DNA from: Symsagittifera roscoffensis
Lineage: Eukaryota; Xenacoelomorpha; Acoela; Convolutidae
DNA: 64,000 bases
Assembly: GCF_963678635.1 (NCBI RefSeq)
Contig: NC_087070.1
Span: 16,371,840-16,435,839, forward strand
Direction of reading: 5' to 3'
Under the pieces are notes generated by a model. That model saw nothing but the letters and a program-made list of their open reading frames with translations, searched no databases and had not been told where the DNA came from. Each line of letters opens with the position of its first letter. The first letter of the stretch is position 1. Below, piece by piece: positions 43,696 through 56,163 of the stretch. The position numbers and the translations under genes were made by a program.

Positions 43696-46164
43696 TTAAA
43701 AAGTCGTTTTACAAAAATGCAGATAAAAGCCAAGCATAATTGCTGTTTAGCTATTGAATGACAGTTTTACATGGCCGTGATTTCTTGAAAAATCAATAAA
43801 AGTTTAACAATGTAGTTTTTCTATAATTGGCCACTGCAATTTGATGTTTCAAAAATCTACAATTTCAATGAGACGACAACAAGAACCGATAAAGACATCA
43901 ATCTTCAATAACCAAATCTTTTTAGGCTACGAGATTCGGCAGTTTTCGAAGTTTTTCAAAAAGTCTTAGAAAATTAATTTTTGAAAATTTTTGAATATTC
44001 AAAATTTGTAACCCTGTAGTTTGCGGCTGTTAGAGTACTCTCAGGGATGCAAATCTTGCAAATCTCACTTCTCAAATCATTGTAGTTTTCTTCAATTAAA
44101 GCTGTTTGAAGATGACGTTTTTCCTATGAGTTTTTCAGAAACTTATATATTGAACATTCAAAAAATTCAAAGATTTCAATCTTGTAGTTGGAAACCGTGA
44201 GAAAAAAATAGGAGTTGCAAATCTTGCTTTTGAATATGAATTCTCCAATCCTTGTTGTTTTTGGGATTTGAGTTTTCTTAAAAGTTTTTTCAAAGAAGTT
44301 TGATATAAAAGTTTCACAAAATTTGAAATGACCATCTCTATAGTGAGGCCTTCTCAGGGCTTTCCCAGGTGGCTTTATGCTTCAATTATGACTGCTCAAG
44401 TCATTATATTTTTCGAGAGTTTCATTTTTTTAGAAAAGTTTTCCGAAAATTTGATTTTTGTTCTCTTTTCATCAGAATTTAGAGTTCCCATTTCTGCAGT
44501 GGGGGCTGTCAGAGTATTCTCGTCTTCTCAGGGTTTGCGAATCGTGCCTCCAAAAAAAAACTGATCAAATTTGGTAAGTTTTCGAGATATGACGATTAGC
44601 GTTTGTTTATGTCACATATGACTTTAAGAAGAATAGACCAAGGGTAAGAGAAATGGCTCAAGGGTCAGGGACACTATCTTTGCTTTTACACCTCATTAAG
44701 TCGGAGCCAATTGGGTTCGCGTAGGCAATGAGACTACAAAATCTTGTTACAGCTACCAAAATACCCCCACTCTAGAAATAAGAACGTCCCAATGGATAGG
44801 TCGCTGAATACCTGAACCACGGAACGCCATTAAAAACTGGGTTGGAAGCTCTAGTATACCATTAGATTTTTTTAGACAGTGGACCTTTGATTCATTTCAG
44901 ATGGATCAACCTAAAGCTCGCCTCTTCTCAATATAAACATACGAAATGCACTCGAGAAAATAATTGAAGTACTCACATAGTGACGCGACACTAGTAATAG
45001 GTGAATAATATGAGTAAAGCAACTCTAGAAGTTTTTTGTGATAAGTAGGTTTAATTCAAGAAGTTTAGTTTTCTGAACCATTGGGCAGCTTCACTTGTCT
45101 GCCTGCCCAATGAAGATTTTATCTCGCCCTGCAATGGTGCTCTCGTAGGACTTGGCGATGCTCTCTATCAGGAACAAGACAACTCTACTCAAATTTTGAT
45201 TTCAGTACAATTGTGAACAGATTTTTTTTACTCTGCTCTAATTTTTATCGATTTTCCCGCAATTCTGATTTGAGTCTTCTGATGAAATCAACTTCTGATT
45301 TCAGTTGTCGCAAGAAGTTTGAGTATGACATGGTCGATTCGAATTTTTCGAAAATTACTTTTTCCTAAAAATCAAAATCAAACTGCCAAGTCAAGGTCAA
45401 ACTTCCAAATATGACCGACTGGAACAGTTTTTTAATTGATTTTTTCTTAAAATTGTCAGAAACTGAAATTAAAAATCTTTTTTTTTATTTGTGAAATTCC
45501 CTATCCTGTAGTTGGGGGCTGTCAGAGTACACTCAGGGGTTTCGGCTCTTGCCTCCATAAAGGGCTGCTCAATTGTATTTAGTTTTTGAGATATGGCGTT
45601 TGGTTATTTTGAAAGTTCGGAATGTTTTTTCAATTTGAAATTCCTAAACTTTGAATTTGAGATTATCAATTTGAACTTTTCAGCCTTCTAGTTATATTTA
45701 ATATTTATCATTTGCATTACTGGAGCTAACTCAATACCTCTTGAGCTTCTGATTTGTTTTACTTGAGCTTATATTGTCAGATTATGCTCGAATGAGAAAC
45801 GTTTTAGATTCATCAATCTGAATTCGATTGATTGCATGCTGTCACAAAAAAAAAAAAAGGATCGAATTCTGTCTCTAGCGCCATAGGCTTTTCAGCTGTT
45901 ACAATCCTAAATACGTTGTCCAAAGCAAACGACAAATTGGTTTCGACAGATTGAGGAGTAAAACAAGAGTTATTGTCTCTGGCCCTTGGTTATAGACCCT
46001 TTCACTCTTATGTATGTATGTAACATGATTTTAAACTCCCTAGGCAAGGGATCTCTCCCCTTGTAATTCAAGGTTTACTGCTCATATTCGCCAAGTGTTT
46101 GAGCTTCGTTCAGTATAGTTGATTCAAAATAACGCAACAGTTGATGTAGTTTTTGTTCTTACTG

Positions 46165-49100
46165 AAAATGCATAAAAATACTCGAAACGAGCGCAGCAGT
46201 TCTGTACAGTCCTGCAAGCAAAAATTGGGCCAAAAACTATCGGATTTGGACCCTCCGATTTCATCCTTTTCCATTCTTTAAGTCTCTACCTCTATCCACG
46301 GAGCTATTTGGGCGTTATTTTAAAACTTGTCTAGTAACTGAACTTATATGCTAGCAAGCTCCTATTGCAAAAACTCAAAAACTCAATCCTGAAAACATAT
46401 TGACGAAATTCGCAAGTTACGGAAAAAATCTGATCAAAAAACTTATTTTTGCCAACTTCTACTGAGTCTTTTTCCGCGCGGTTTCTTTAATTAGGGTTTA
46501 AACTATGTAGTAGCTTACTACACAGAAGCTTTATATTGTTCGGAAAAACCTGGATATCCAAAAATTTGGGGTTAACACTCTGGTAAAAAATCGGTATTTT
46601 CGACAAAATTAGGGTGTTTTTGTGTCTAAATAGCAAGAGGATATTTATAATAAGGGTAATAACCTATTTGTAGTCGTTAATCAATATCAATATACCCTCC
46701 ATTACACCAAAACACCAGAAGTAAGACCCCTAATCAATAGAGGGTATAATAGGACCGCGCCAATTGTGTCCCCCACCATCTAAGTTTATTGAAGTAGTAC
46801 CCGAACGATACTAAAATTGTGGTAATGATGGCAAACAGTCGTTGCGGATAATGTCCTATTGTCCCCTGTTGCGTCTGGAACACGTCTGTCAGCTTGCCAG
46901 TCTACCCTCCGGTCTACCCTCCACTCCAACAGTACTCGAGGGAGGGTAGCTAACCAATCACCAAAACACTCGATCTTTCCATAAGAAATAATATAAACCA
47001 ATCGGAAACATCAACAAATAGGAAAGTCAGATCACATCTTGTCCAGAAATAATATATAAGCTGTAATTTTATGCTTTTTTTCCTGTTTTTGTTCATTTTG
47101 GGTTTTTTACTGTTTTTGGAATATTTCGTTTTCAAGTAAATTGCTTTTTGGTTTTTTCTTGTTTTTACACTATTTTTGGTTTTACGTTTTTTCTTCAATT
47201 GTTTTTAGTCTATGGGCCTCGGAATAAGCGGGCTCATGACTTCCCACCTAACCCTCCGACCCCCGGAACTTTTTGGTCTTAACTGGGTTAAAAAGCTAAT
47301 TTGTACCAGGGGGAGAGTCCGCACATTCCGCCTAGCACATTACAAGACATCAAGGCCTCTAACTCGGGCATAGGCCCGGAGCTTAGGGTTCGTCGCTGAA
47401 ACTTTTGCTGATCGTGACGATCTATTGTGTTTATTAGGCCCACCCAGGAACGCCATAAAAACGTCTTTGTAACATTCGCCCATACAACACACAGTGACGG
47501 AGCGTAGAAAAAGTACCTATTGTCGACTGGCTGACGTCAGTTACCTTAATTGTACTAGTTGTTAACCGTCTATACCTAGCCTTTTTTTCTGGTCTGCTGA
47601 GGGCTAAGTATAAAACTACCATTTAACGACATCAGTCAAACGATTTTTGATCAGTTTTCCTTTACATGCGAAAATAAACACATAGCTGGGTCTCGGATCC
47701 CCAGACTACGTGATTACTTTTGAAGACACGGCTAGAAAACGATAATTCACTATGTTTTTTTTTAGAGTTATATACTAAATCTATTGGAGAAGGATTGACT
47801 CTTTCCTCGACTCTTACTACTCATGATCTGAAACACTAAACAAAATTGGATTTAATTAAATCGTTCAGGGCATTACAGTTTCTAAAATAGGTATCTAAAG
47901 TCTCCAACAGTTTTTAGGCACCGGGCTTCCAATTCCGTGTTCTCTCGAAGATATTGTCGTTATCTCCCCGGCTTCGTGGCACGGGAGTGTACGGATTGGC
48001 TCCGGATACCCACTGGACCTTCCTTTTGTCTAATCTTTTCCAGTTAAGTGCCTTATCGTGTCGTGTTATCACAATGAGAGGCCTCCTTTTTCTCTTGTTA
48101 TCCTTCAACTGATATTCGTCTCTCAAATCCCATTGTCTTTTTTTTTGGTGGTTATTGGACAAAATAGCAGTTTTTACAATTGTCAGGAAGATCCTGTCTC
48201 AAATCGAAACTTTGTAAATTTTTATTCCGGAATATTCCGAGCATCCCTTTCATTACGAAATCACTGAAAACGCCGTTAATGTCCTTTTTCTTTTGCATCG
48301 GCGGTTTTGATTGGGACAATCCGGGGGACTGGCGCAATTTTAAAAAATCCAATTTACAAAAACGCAGATAAAAGCCAAGCATAATTGCTGTTTAGCTATT
48401 GAATGGCAGTTTTACATGGCCGTTATTTCTTGAAAAATTGATAAAAGTTTAACAGCGTAGTTTCTCTATAATTAACCACTGCATTTTGGTGTTTCAAAAA
48501 TCTACAGGTTCAATGAGACGACAACAAGGACCAATAAAGACATCAATCTTGAATAACCGATTCTTTTTAAGCTACGAGATTCGGCAGGTTTCGAGATTTT
48601 CCAAAAACTTTTAGAAAATTTAATTTTTGAAGATTTAAAAACTGCAACCCTGTAGTTGGTGGCTCTTAGAATACTCCAAATCTCACTTCTCAAATCATTA
48701 TAGTTTTCGAGAGATGAAGTTTTTTCTATGAGTTTTTCAAAAATTTTTTAAAAACTTAGATTTTAAACATTTAAAAACTTCGAAGATTCCAACCCTGTAG
48801 TTGGAAACGGTTAGAAAAGTTATAGGAGTTGCAAATCTTGCTTTTGAAAATAATTTCTGAAAGCCTTGTAGTTTTTGAGATTTGACGTTTCTTAAAAGTT
48901 TTTTCAAAGAAGTTTGATATAAAAGTTTCACAAAATTTGAAATGACCATCTCTATAGTGAGGCTTTCTCAGGGCTTTCCCAGGTGTTTTTATGCTTCAAG
49001 TATGACTGCTCAAATTTTTGTATTTTTCGAGGTTTGACGTTTTTTCAATTTTTTAAAAAAAAGTTTTTAGAAAATTTGATTTTAATTTTTTTTTCATCAC

Positions 49101-50775
49101 AATTTAGAGTTCCCATTTCTGTAGTGGGAGCTGTCAGAGTTTTCTCGTGTTCTCAGGGTTTGCGAATCGTGCCTCCAAAAATAACTGCTCAAATGTGGTA
49201 AGTTTTCGAGATATGACGATTAGCGTCTGTTTATGTCACATATAACGTTAAGAAGAATAGGCCAAGGGTAATAAGAAATGGCTCAAGGGTCAGGGACACT
49301 CTTTGCTTTTATACCTCATTAAGTCGGAGCCAATTGGGTTCGCATAGGCAATGAGACTACAAAATCGTGTTACAGCTACCAAAATACCCCCACTCTAGAA
49401 ATAAGAACGTCCCCATGGATAGGTCGCTGAATACCTAAACCACGGAACGCCCTTAAAAACTGGGTTGGTAGCTCTAGTATACCATTAGATTTCAATAGAC
49501 AGTGGACCTCTGATTCATTTCAGATGGATCAACCTAAAGCTCGCCTCTTATCAACATTAACATACGAAATGCACTCGAAAAATTAAATGATGTACTCACA
49601 TAGTGACGCGACACTAGTAATAGGTGAATAATATGAGTAAAGCAACTCTAGAAGTTTTTTGTGATAAGTAGGTTTAATTCAAGAAGTTTAGTTTTCTGAA
49701 CCATTGGGCAGCTTCACTTGTCTGCCTGCCCAATGAAGATTTCATTTCGCCCTGCAATGGTGTTCTCGTAGGACTTGGCGATGCTCTCTATCAGGAACAA
49801 GACAGCTCTACTCAAGTTTTGATTTCAGTACAATTGCGAACAGATTTTTTTTACTCTGCTCTGATTTTTATCGATTTTCCCGCAATTCTGATTTGAGTCT
49901 TCTGATAAAAATAACTTCTGATTTTCAGTTGTCGCAAGAAGTTTGAGTATGACATGGTCGGTTCGACTTTTTCGAAAATTACTTTTTCCTATAAATCAAA
50001 ATCAAACTGCCAAATCAAGGTCAAACTTCCAAATAGGACCGACTGGAACAGTTTTTTTATTGATTTTTTCTTAAAATTGTCAGAAAACTGAAATTAAAAA
50101 TCTCTTTTTGACTTTTGATATTCTCTATCTTGTAGTTGGGGGCTGTCAGAGTACTCTCAGGGGTCGCGGCTCTTGCCTCCATAAAGGGCTGCTCAATTCT
50201 ATTTAGTTTTTGAGATATGACGTTTGGTTATTTTCAAAAATTTCAGAATTTTTTTAAATTTGAAATTCCTTACCCTTGAATTTGAGATTCTCAATTTGAA
50301 ATTCTAAGTCTTTTAGTTATATTTAATATTTATCAATTGCAATACTGGAGCTAATTCCAGAGTTGTCAATACGTCTTGAGCTTCTGCTTTTTTTTTACTT
50401 GAGCTTAGTTTGTCAGATTATGCTCGGATGAGAAACTTTTTAGATTCATCAATCTGAATTGGATTGATTGCATGCTGTCACAAAAAAAAGGTTCGAATTC
50501 TGTTTCTAGCGCCATTGGCTTTTCAGCGGTTACATTCCTAAATACGTTGTCCAAAGCAAACCACAAATTGGCTCCGACAGATTGAGGAGTAAAACAAGAG
50601 ATAATGTCTCTGGCCCTTTCACTCTTATGTATGTATGTAACATGAATTTAACCTCCCTAGGCAAGGGATCTCTCCCCTTGTATATTCAAGGTTTTACTGC
50701 TCATGTTCGCCATGTGTTTGAGCTTAGTTCAGTATAGTTGATTCAAAATAACGCAGCAGTTGATGTAGTTTTCGT
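46165..50775 (+). repeat. Tandem duplication, unit B (about 4.6 kb)
   Basis: The second copy of unit A, directly adjacent and in the same orientation. Satellite units recur at about 48620-49220 and 50110-50230, and the 10-bp inverted repeat at about 49702-49736. Scattered substitutions and small indels show the duplication is not brand new. Confidence 0.92.
47472..48335 (+). repeat. Dispersed repeat module, copy B
   Basis: The third copy of the 855-bp module, lying in unit B. It begins TTTGTAACATTCGCCCA, which is closer to copy C at this end than copy A is. Confidence 0.8.
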
Positions 50776-52300
50776 TTCTTCACTTATAACTTGACTGAAC
50801 GGTGTTACATAGTCAATCACAAATGACTACTAAAACTGATTTTAGAGGTCAACTGTGAATAGATATTTTTATAACATGATTGCTGAAAATTGCAATTTGT
50901 GTGAAATTTTGTAAGTAAAATTCGTAAATTGAATGTTTATCGTCTTTTTGATTAATGTTTTGTGAAAATCCAAGGTGCGCTTGTTATATTTTGAAATTTA
51001 ATTTAATATAAATTATTGTTTTCAGAAATTTCGCGAAGTATTTTGAGTCAAATTTTCAAATTGAAAATTGTAATTACTATTTATAACAAAAACTATGCTC
51101 GCTTTATAACATTTTTACAACATTGATTGGGTTTACTTAATGTCATTACTTAATTTTGGAGATTCTTCAAACTTTCCATCTTAAAATGATGAGGGGGTAG
51201 GTTTTACGACTCATTGTATTATAAAATTTGTTTAAAAATATACTGCGACGTCTATTCTGAATGGCGAAATCATAATTTTAAAACATTTAGAGAGCTCTAG
51301 GTTTCTCATTCTAAAGGGACCTGGTTATTTTCAATGAAGCACATCGATCATAAACTGGAGAAAAAAGTAACTCAACAACTAGAGAAAACGGAAACACAAA
51401 AATGAGAGAACGTTTTTGAGAAGACAAAATAATTTGGTTACTTCTATGTTAGTTTTTGCCCCTTGATAGTGATATACCTAGTTTTTATCTGACAAAATCC
51501 AAAACATTTGAGAAAATTAATAAACAAATAAAATATGCTCATTTTTCAAAGCTTTTATTGAAAGCCTTATAGCAGTATTTGCAAATTTTCTTAAGCGAGC
51601 AAGAAAATGTGATGTGAAGTTGCATCTCTCAAAAAATGAAATGAAAATTTTCAAAGTATTTTCTGTTTTTTTTTTCCGGATCAAAATGTACGAATTTTGT
51701 TCCTTGGATGTGAGGGGCTCTGTTTGTCAGATTTTTTTGTGTTTCAATTCGTGACACAAAACTGTGTTTCTAATATCTTGTTTTCACTCAAGGATTGAAA
51801 CGATTTTATGATCACAAGGTTCATAGGGATTTTTTCAGTTTTGAAAATTGTTTGGTTGCGTTACTTTCTTTCTTCAGTACCTCGAAAACATTTGAAAGTT
51901 ACTTTTATCAAAGATTCTTTCAATTTAAACGAGAAAATTGCAGTTTTCATTGTGAAAATTTTCTTGAACAATGTTGTTTCTTCCAATTTCTCACACTTAG
52001 AAAAACTAATGACAAATGGTGGAAATTGGCAGTTTCAGACCCGGATTTAACTAGTAAGTGCTTCAAATCAAAAATCAGAGATTTTCAGAAAGGGTAGTTT
52101 AAATCATTTGCTGTCGTTCAATGTTAAAATTTTGTTAAGTTAGGAGTGTAAAATTTATCCTCGAATATTAGCATGTTAGAGAAGAAAACCTGAATTTGCG
52201 TTTAATTTTGTGCATTACTGTATATACAAAAAAAATTCGTTGACCATAACATACTTTTTCAATTAATTTCTCAAAGTAATTTTAATTAAAAGTCTGTTGT
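50776..52300. other. AT-rich non-coding, includes a diverged copy of the 52.8-kb repeat
   Basis: Bases about 50990-51360 share ordered blocks (TATGCTCGCTT, then CTTAAAATG, GAATGGC-AAATCATAAT and GGGAC-TGGTTATTT) with 52945-53195 of the TIR element but lack its terminal repeats. The remainder has no recognised feature. Confidence 0.55.
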
Positions 52301-52551
52301 TTAATCGCTGTCAGCGTCGTTAGAGTCTTTCGATTCTTTCCCTGAATGAAGTCGGAATTTGACTTTCATTGGTTGCCAAAGAGAATGTCTGCGCACGAGT
52401 TCTTCCTTCTCTTTCGGAGGAACGTCACTACTTTCGGAATATTCGCCAGCTGAATTCTTTCGAATAAGGCTTGATGATGCGACTGCGATCGAAGCTCTCC
52501 CACATGTTGCGAGTTTATTCGTGGAGCTTACCTTCAAGCGGTTTTTCTTTT
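52301..52551 (-). CDS. Possible terminal exon of a host gene
   Basis: On the minus strand a TTTTGTTTCAG acceptor precedes an 83-codon open frame ending in TAA at 52301, starting in phase 2. The encoded tail is Ser/Lys-rich, with an RRHSLWQPMKVKF stretch, and ends in an acidic SKDSNDADSD. Its composition is less AT-rich than the flanking DNA, which supports coding. There is no in-frame ATG before the middle of the segment, as expected for an internal or last exon. No upstream exon could be connected and no family recognised. Confidence 0.4.
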
Positions 52552-52680
52552 CTGAAACAAAACTCCCAATTTTGTAGCTTTAGAAATTTATTGCCCGATC
52601 AAGTATATTAATTAATCTGTATTTAACTGTAGTAAAGTTCCCGTGGATTGAAAATGCAGATTTCAGATAGATGTTATTTT

Positions 52681-52802
52681 CTTGCCATTTCCTTGGATAA
52701 CAGGACTGTTTTGTCCTTTTTTCACCATGATTCATTTTTAGCTTGCCATTTCCTTGGATAACAGGACTGTTTTGTCCTTTTTTCACCATGATTCATTTTT
52801 AG
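52681..52802 (+). repeat. Exact 61-bp tandem duplication
   Basis: Bases 52681-52741 are repeated without change at 52742-52802, ending immediately before the left terminal repeat of the TIR element. Confidence 0.97.
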
Positions 52803-52803
52803 G

Positions 52804-53219
52804 TACTACTATGATAGAGTGGTCCCACGAAAAAGCAACTATAATAGAGAGGTCACGCATGCATTTTGCATGTTAAAATTTTGAAAACTAATTTGTGAAT
52901 AAACTATTTGTAACTATTCGTATCTGGCTTATATCAAGAAATATGCTCGCTTCAACTTATTTTATATTTTAACAACAATAATTCGTTGACTTACTTGTCA
53001 TCAAAATTCAATGTTGGCAGTTTTTTTGATTTTTCCACCTTAAAATGGTTAGAAGGAAGATTTTACGAAGCAACGAAACATAAAATGTGTTTGAAAAAAA
53101 AACAGACATCTTTATGAATGGCAAAATCATAATTAATTTTTTAAACGTCTTTTGAGTTTTTGGTGTCCTTTTCTCACGGGACTTGGTTATTTGCAAGTGA
53201 CCCCTCCATCATAGTAGTA
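52804..53219. mobile_element. Non-coding DNA transposon relic (MITE-like) with 21-bp TIRs
   Basis: The left end TACTACTATGATAGAGTGGTC and the reverse complement of the right end match at 19 of 21 positions. A subterminal copy of the motif (ACTATAATAGAGAGGTCAC) follows the left end. The element is 416 bp with no ORF. The TIR style resembles pogo/Tc1-mariner derivatives, but the superfamily is not proved and no target duplication was confirmed. Confidence 0.7.
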
Positions 53220-53422
53220 GCCACTTTTGCACTTGCGAGCGTTAGTGTTTTAGTACGGACCTTTTTTTTCTAACCTTATTCGCAAATAAAATGTTTATTA
53301 TGAGTGTTCACTTATTTGGTGGCATTTTTGCTACAATCACGATCTGTAGCTTTGGAAATTTAGCATCGTTTTTCTGTAGCATCTATTCTCTGCTTCATTT
53401 GCTACTGTTTGAGATTTATAAA

Positions 53423-53494
53423 GCGCCCTTGGCGGAGTGGTTAGCGCATGAGACTCATAATTTCTAGGTCGCAGATCGAATGCGAGACGTAGCC
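53423..53494 (+). tRNA. tRNA-Met(CAT)-like sequence, probably a pseudogene or SINE head
   Basis: It has an A-box-like TGGCGGAGTGG, an anticodon loop CTCATAA with CAT, and a perfect 5-bp T-arm stem (TCGCA/TGCGA) with a GATCGAA loop. The acceptor ends do not pair and the B box departs from GTTCGANNC, so a functional tRNA is unlikely. A tRNA-derived SINE head is the alternative. Confidence 0.5.
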
Positions 53495-53689
53495 GAATCT
53501 ATATCAATGCTAGGTTTAAATGCGTGTGACACGTATCTTGCCATCTTTAAGCGTTTTTTGCAACAGTTAAGGGCATAACGTATCTATGCGTGGTTAAGCT
53601 ATATCGTATATTGTAATGCTTGAGAATTCTTTTTTTAATCGATTTTCCTGTTTAAATCTAGTGTTTGTTCCACTGAGTTAAAAGATAGC

Positions 53690-54960
53690 AACACAAAAAT
53701 TGGGTGCTGTCAGAGTTCCCAAAGGGTTTCGAATTTCGTCTCCATTTATGAATGCCCAAATATTTTTGGTGTACGAGATGAGACGATTTTTCTGATTTTT
53801 TTTTGAAAAAGTTTTTGGAAAATTATTTACAAAATATTTTAAAAAACTTGGAATTGCCAACCTTGTAGCTGGGTAGTGTCAGAGTGCTCTCAAGGATTGC
53901 GAATCTTGGCTTCAAATATGATAGCTCAAATTCTTGTAGTTTTCGATATATGACGTTTTTTGTGATTTTTCAAAGGTTTTACAGAAAATGTAATTTTTTT
54001 TCTTCAAATTTTGAAATTCCTAACACTATTTGGGGGCTGTCATAATACTATCAACAGTTTGCGCAGTTGCGAATCTCACTTCCATTTCTGACTGTTCAAT
54101 TTTTCATGGGTTACGAGATATGACGTTTTTTGTGAGTTGAAAAAAAATTCAGAAAACCCAAATTCAATTTTTTTTGAAGTTTTCGAAATTCCAAACCCTC
54201 AAGTTGGAAGCTGTCAGAAATATCGTGGGGGTTGCAAATATTGCCTCCAGATATGACTTCTCAAATCTTTGTAATTTTCGAGATGTGACTTATAGTTTTT
54301 CCCAAAAATTTTCAAAAAACTTAAATTTAAAATTTTGTTTCAAATTTTGAAATTTCTTTCCTTGTAATGGGGCTCCCAAAATATTCTCTCTCAGGGGTTG
54401 CAAATCTTGTATTCAAATATGACTGCTCAATTTTTGTAGTTTTCGAGATAGGACATTTTTGCAATTTTTAAAAATTTTCAGAAAACTTAAATTTCATGTT
54501 TTTGTTTCAAATTGTGAAATTCCAACCCTTTAAATAGGGGCTGGAAGATCACTCGAGGGTGTTGCGAATCTCATCTCTTAATATGGCCGCTCAGGTTTTT
54601 TTTAAAAAATTTCGAGACGTGACTTTTTTATGGGTTTTCAATTTTTTTTTCGAAGTTAAGTTTAAAAATTTGAATTTCTTAACCCTGTAGTTGTGTAATG
54701 TGAGAATACTCTCAGGAAATGCAAATTTTATCTCCTAGTGTGATTGCTCAAATGCTTTTAATTTCCAAGATGTGACATTTTTTCTGTCATTTAAAATTTT
54801 TTCAAATAACTTCAGAAATTTAATGGTTTTTTTAAAATTTGAATTAAAACAGCTCATAGAAAAAATTTTAGCAAATTTTGAAATTACGAGCCCTGTTATC
54901 GGGTGCTGTTAGAGTACACTCAAAGGTTGCATCACTTTTTTCAATGTATGCAGCTTTTTT
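53690..54960 (+). repeat. Satellite array, units of about 165-170 bp
   Basis: About seven to eight diverged units in tandem. Each shows, in order, a CTGTAGTTGGG-like block, GCTGTCAGAGTACTCTCA, GTTGCGAATCT, TATGACTGCTCAA, a TTTTCGAGATATGACGTTTTT block, then an A/T-rich spacer. The same units occur in both halves of the 4.65-kb duplication. Confidence 0.85.
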
Positions 54961-55257
54961 ATGAGTCCTTAAAATTCGAAGCACCAGTGGTGTGTTACAC
55001 GCTTGTTTTTACTAATTCGAGACTTATTTCTACTCTTTTTATTTCAATTTACGGGCTGATGTTTGTCGAGTTCTCGCTAGTGTTTGCGAAGCACAGCTTC
55101 CCCTCTGTCATTAACCTTGTGATCAGCAAGGTTATTGCAATCGTGTACAAGACTCCCCCCAAAATAATGTTGTTTAAAGAATGGTCAATTTCGTAGAATG
55201 AAAAATTTCTTTTCTGAAATGCTGAATTTCTTGTAATTTAAAAAAAACTACCATCAT

Positions 55258-55518
55258 TTAGATGGCAATTAGTTGAAGATCGTTCCTAGTTCTAATAAGT
55301 TTCTCGCAAATGTCTTGGAAATCATTGATTGTTTTCTCGGCTTCATGGTTTTCGTCCTGGCTTAAGTAGTTTTTTAAAGTTCCATTTATATTATCTGGTA
55401 CGGTTTTTTTTATCGCGATAATTAAAGTTGAGTAATTTGTTAAGTTACTAAGTCTGACTTTGAAAATATTTTTTCGGTGTTTTGAACAGATTTGGCTATG
55501 GGTTATTTGTATACCCAA
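55258..55518 (-). CDS. Possible host exon, 86 codons
   Basis: An open frame ending in TAA, beginning just after an AATTAAAG acceptor-like AG (55520-55519). Its first codon is TTG, so it is an exon candidate rather than a free-standing gene. The product is helical and charged (an AIKKTVPDN stretch, a Cys-containing DICEKLIRTRNDL end). It does not join in frame directly to the exon candidate at 55986-56163, so an intermediate exon would be needed. No family is recognised. Confidence 0.3.
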   Translation of the reverse strand: MGIQITHSQICSKHRKNIFKVRLSNLTNYSTLIIAIKKTVPDNINGTLKNYLSQDENHEAEKTINDFQDICEKLIRTRNDLQLIAI

Positions 55519-55985
55519 CTTTAATTATCTTATTTTGAGTGCAAAATATAATCTTATGTGATTATGTGTCTAAATACGGATAGGTGTTAAAACCTTAAAG
55601 TTTTTATGACAAGTTTGGTTTTCGGTTCGACATGGGTCTACCCAAAAATTGTCGCCTTGGTTGTCGCTCGGTTAATTTTTCCCAAAGCTTTTTAGGCTGT
55701 TTATGGACATCGTACGATACAAACAAAAAGTTGAAGGTCGAGTTTTTAGAAAGTTTTCGATGCACTATCCTTTAACGCGATATTTTGTTTGTATTGTAAG
55801 TGTTGCGATGCAAATTCACCTGTGTTAAATGTTTTTAGGTGAAGTTTTTTGGTTGTCGACGTCATTTCAGCATTTCAAGTCTTATTTTGCCAATGTTACT
55901 GGTATTTCGTGGAAGATTTTCTGAGCATCATCTGCTGGTCGAAAACATTCACTTGCTCCTAAAGAGAAAATATCAAATTACCTAC

Positions 55986-56163
55986 CTATATGTTTGAGAA
56001 CTGCTAGCTTCAGTTCATTTTCATCCTCCTCTGCTCCATAAACTTTGTATCTGTTGAGTTCAATGTCTTCCTTTTTTACAGCTACAGTTGCATCTGAATG
56101 CGAGTTCGGTCTCTGCTTTTCTTCTTCAGTCTGCTTTTGCGAAGTTTGCTTCTTTTCTTCCAT
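55986..56163 (-). CDS. Possible first coding exon, ATG to a GTAGGT donor
   Basis: The frame starts at ATG 56163 and encodes a Glu/Lys/Gln-rich, probably coiled or disordered N-terminus followed by an acidic Glu/Asp patch and a LKLAVLKHI end. It runs into a good donor, G|GTAGGTAATT-like, at 55985. The nearby 55258-55518 frame on the same strand could belong to the same gene. Function is unknown. Confidence 0.4.

Larger units (their letters stand above)
41445..46160 (+). repeat. Tandem duplication, unit A (about 4.7 kb)
   Basis: Unit A matches unit B throughout. The offset falls from 4678 bp near 41976 to 4650 near 42841, 4623 near 45061 and 4619 near 46111, reflecting small indels. No ORF of interest is present. 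Contents include a module shared with 20942-21795, satellite units at about 43990-44600 and 45480-45610, and a 10-bp inverted repeat around 45079-45113 (CATTGGGCAG/CTGCCCAATG). Confidence 0.92.

Noticed and set aside
54903..55196. 97-codon plus-strand hydrophobic ORF
   Set aside because: It starts within the satellite array and has no domain; no supporting context.
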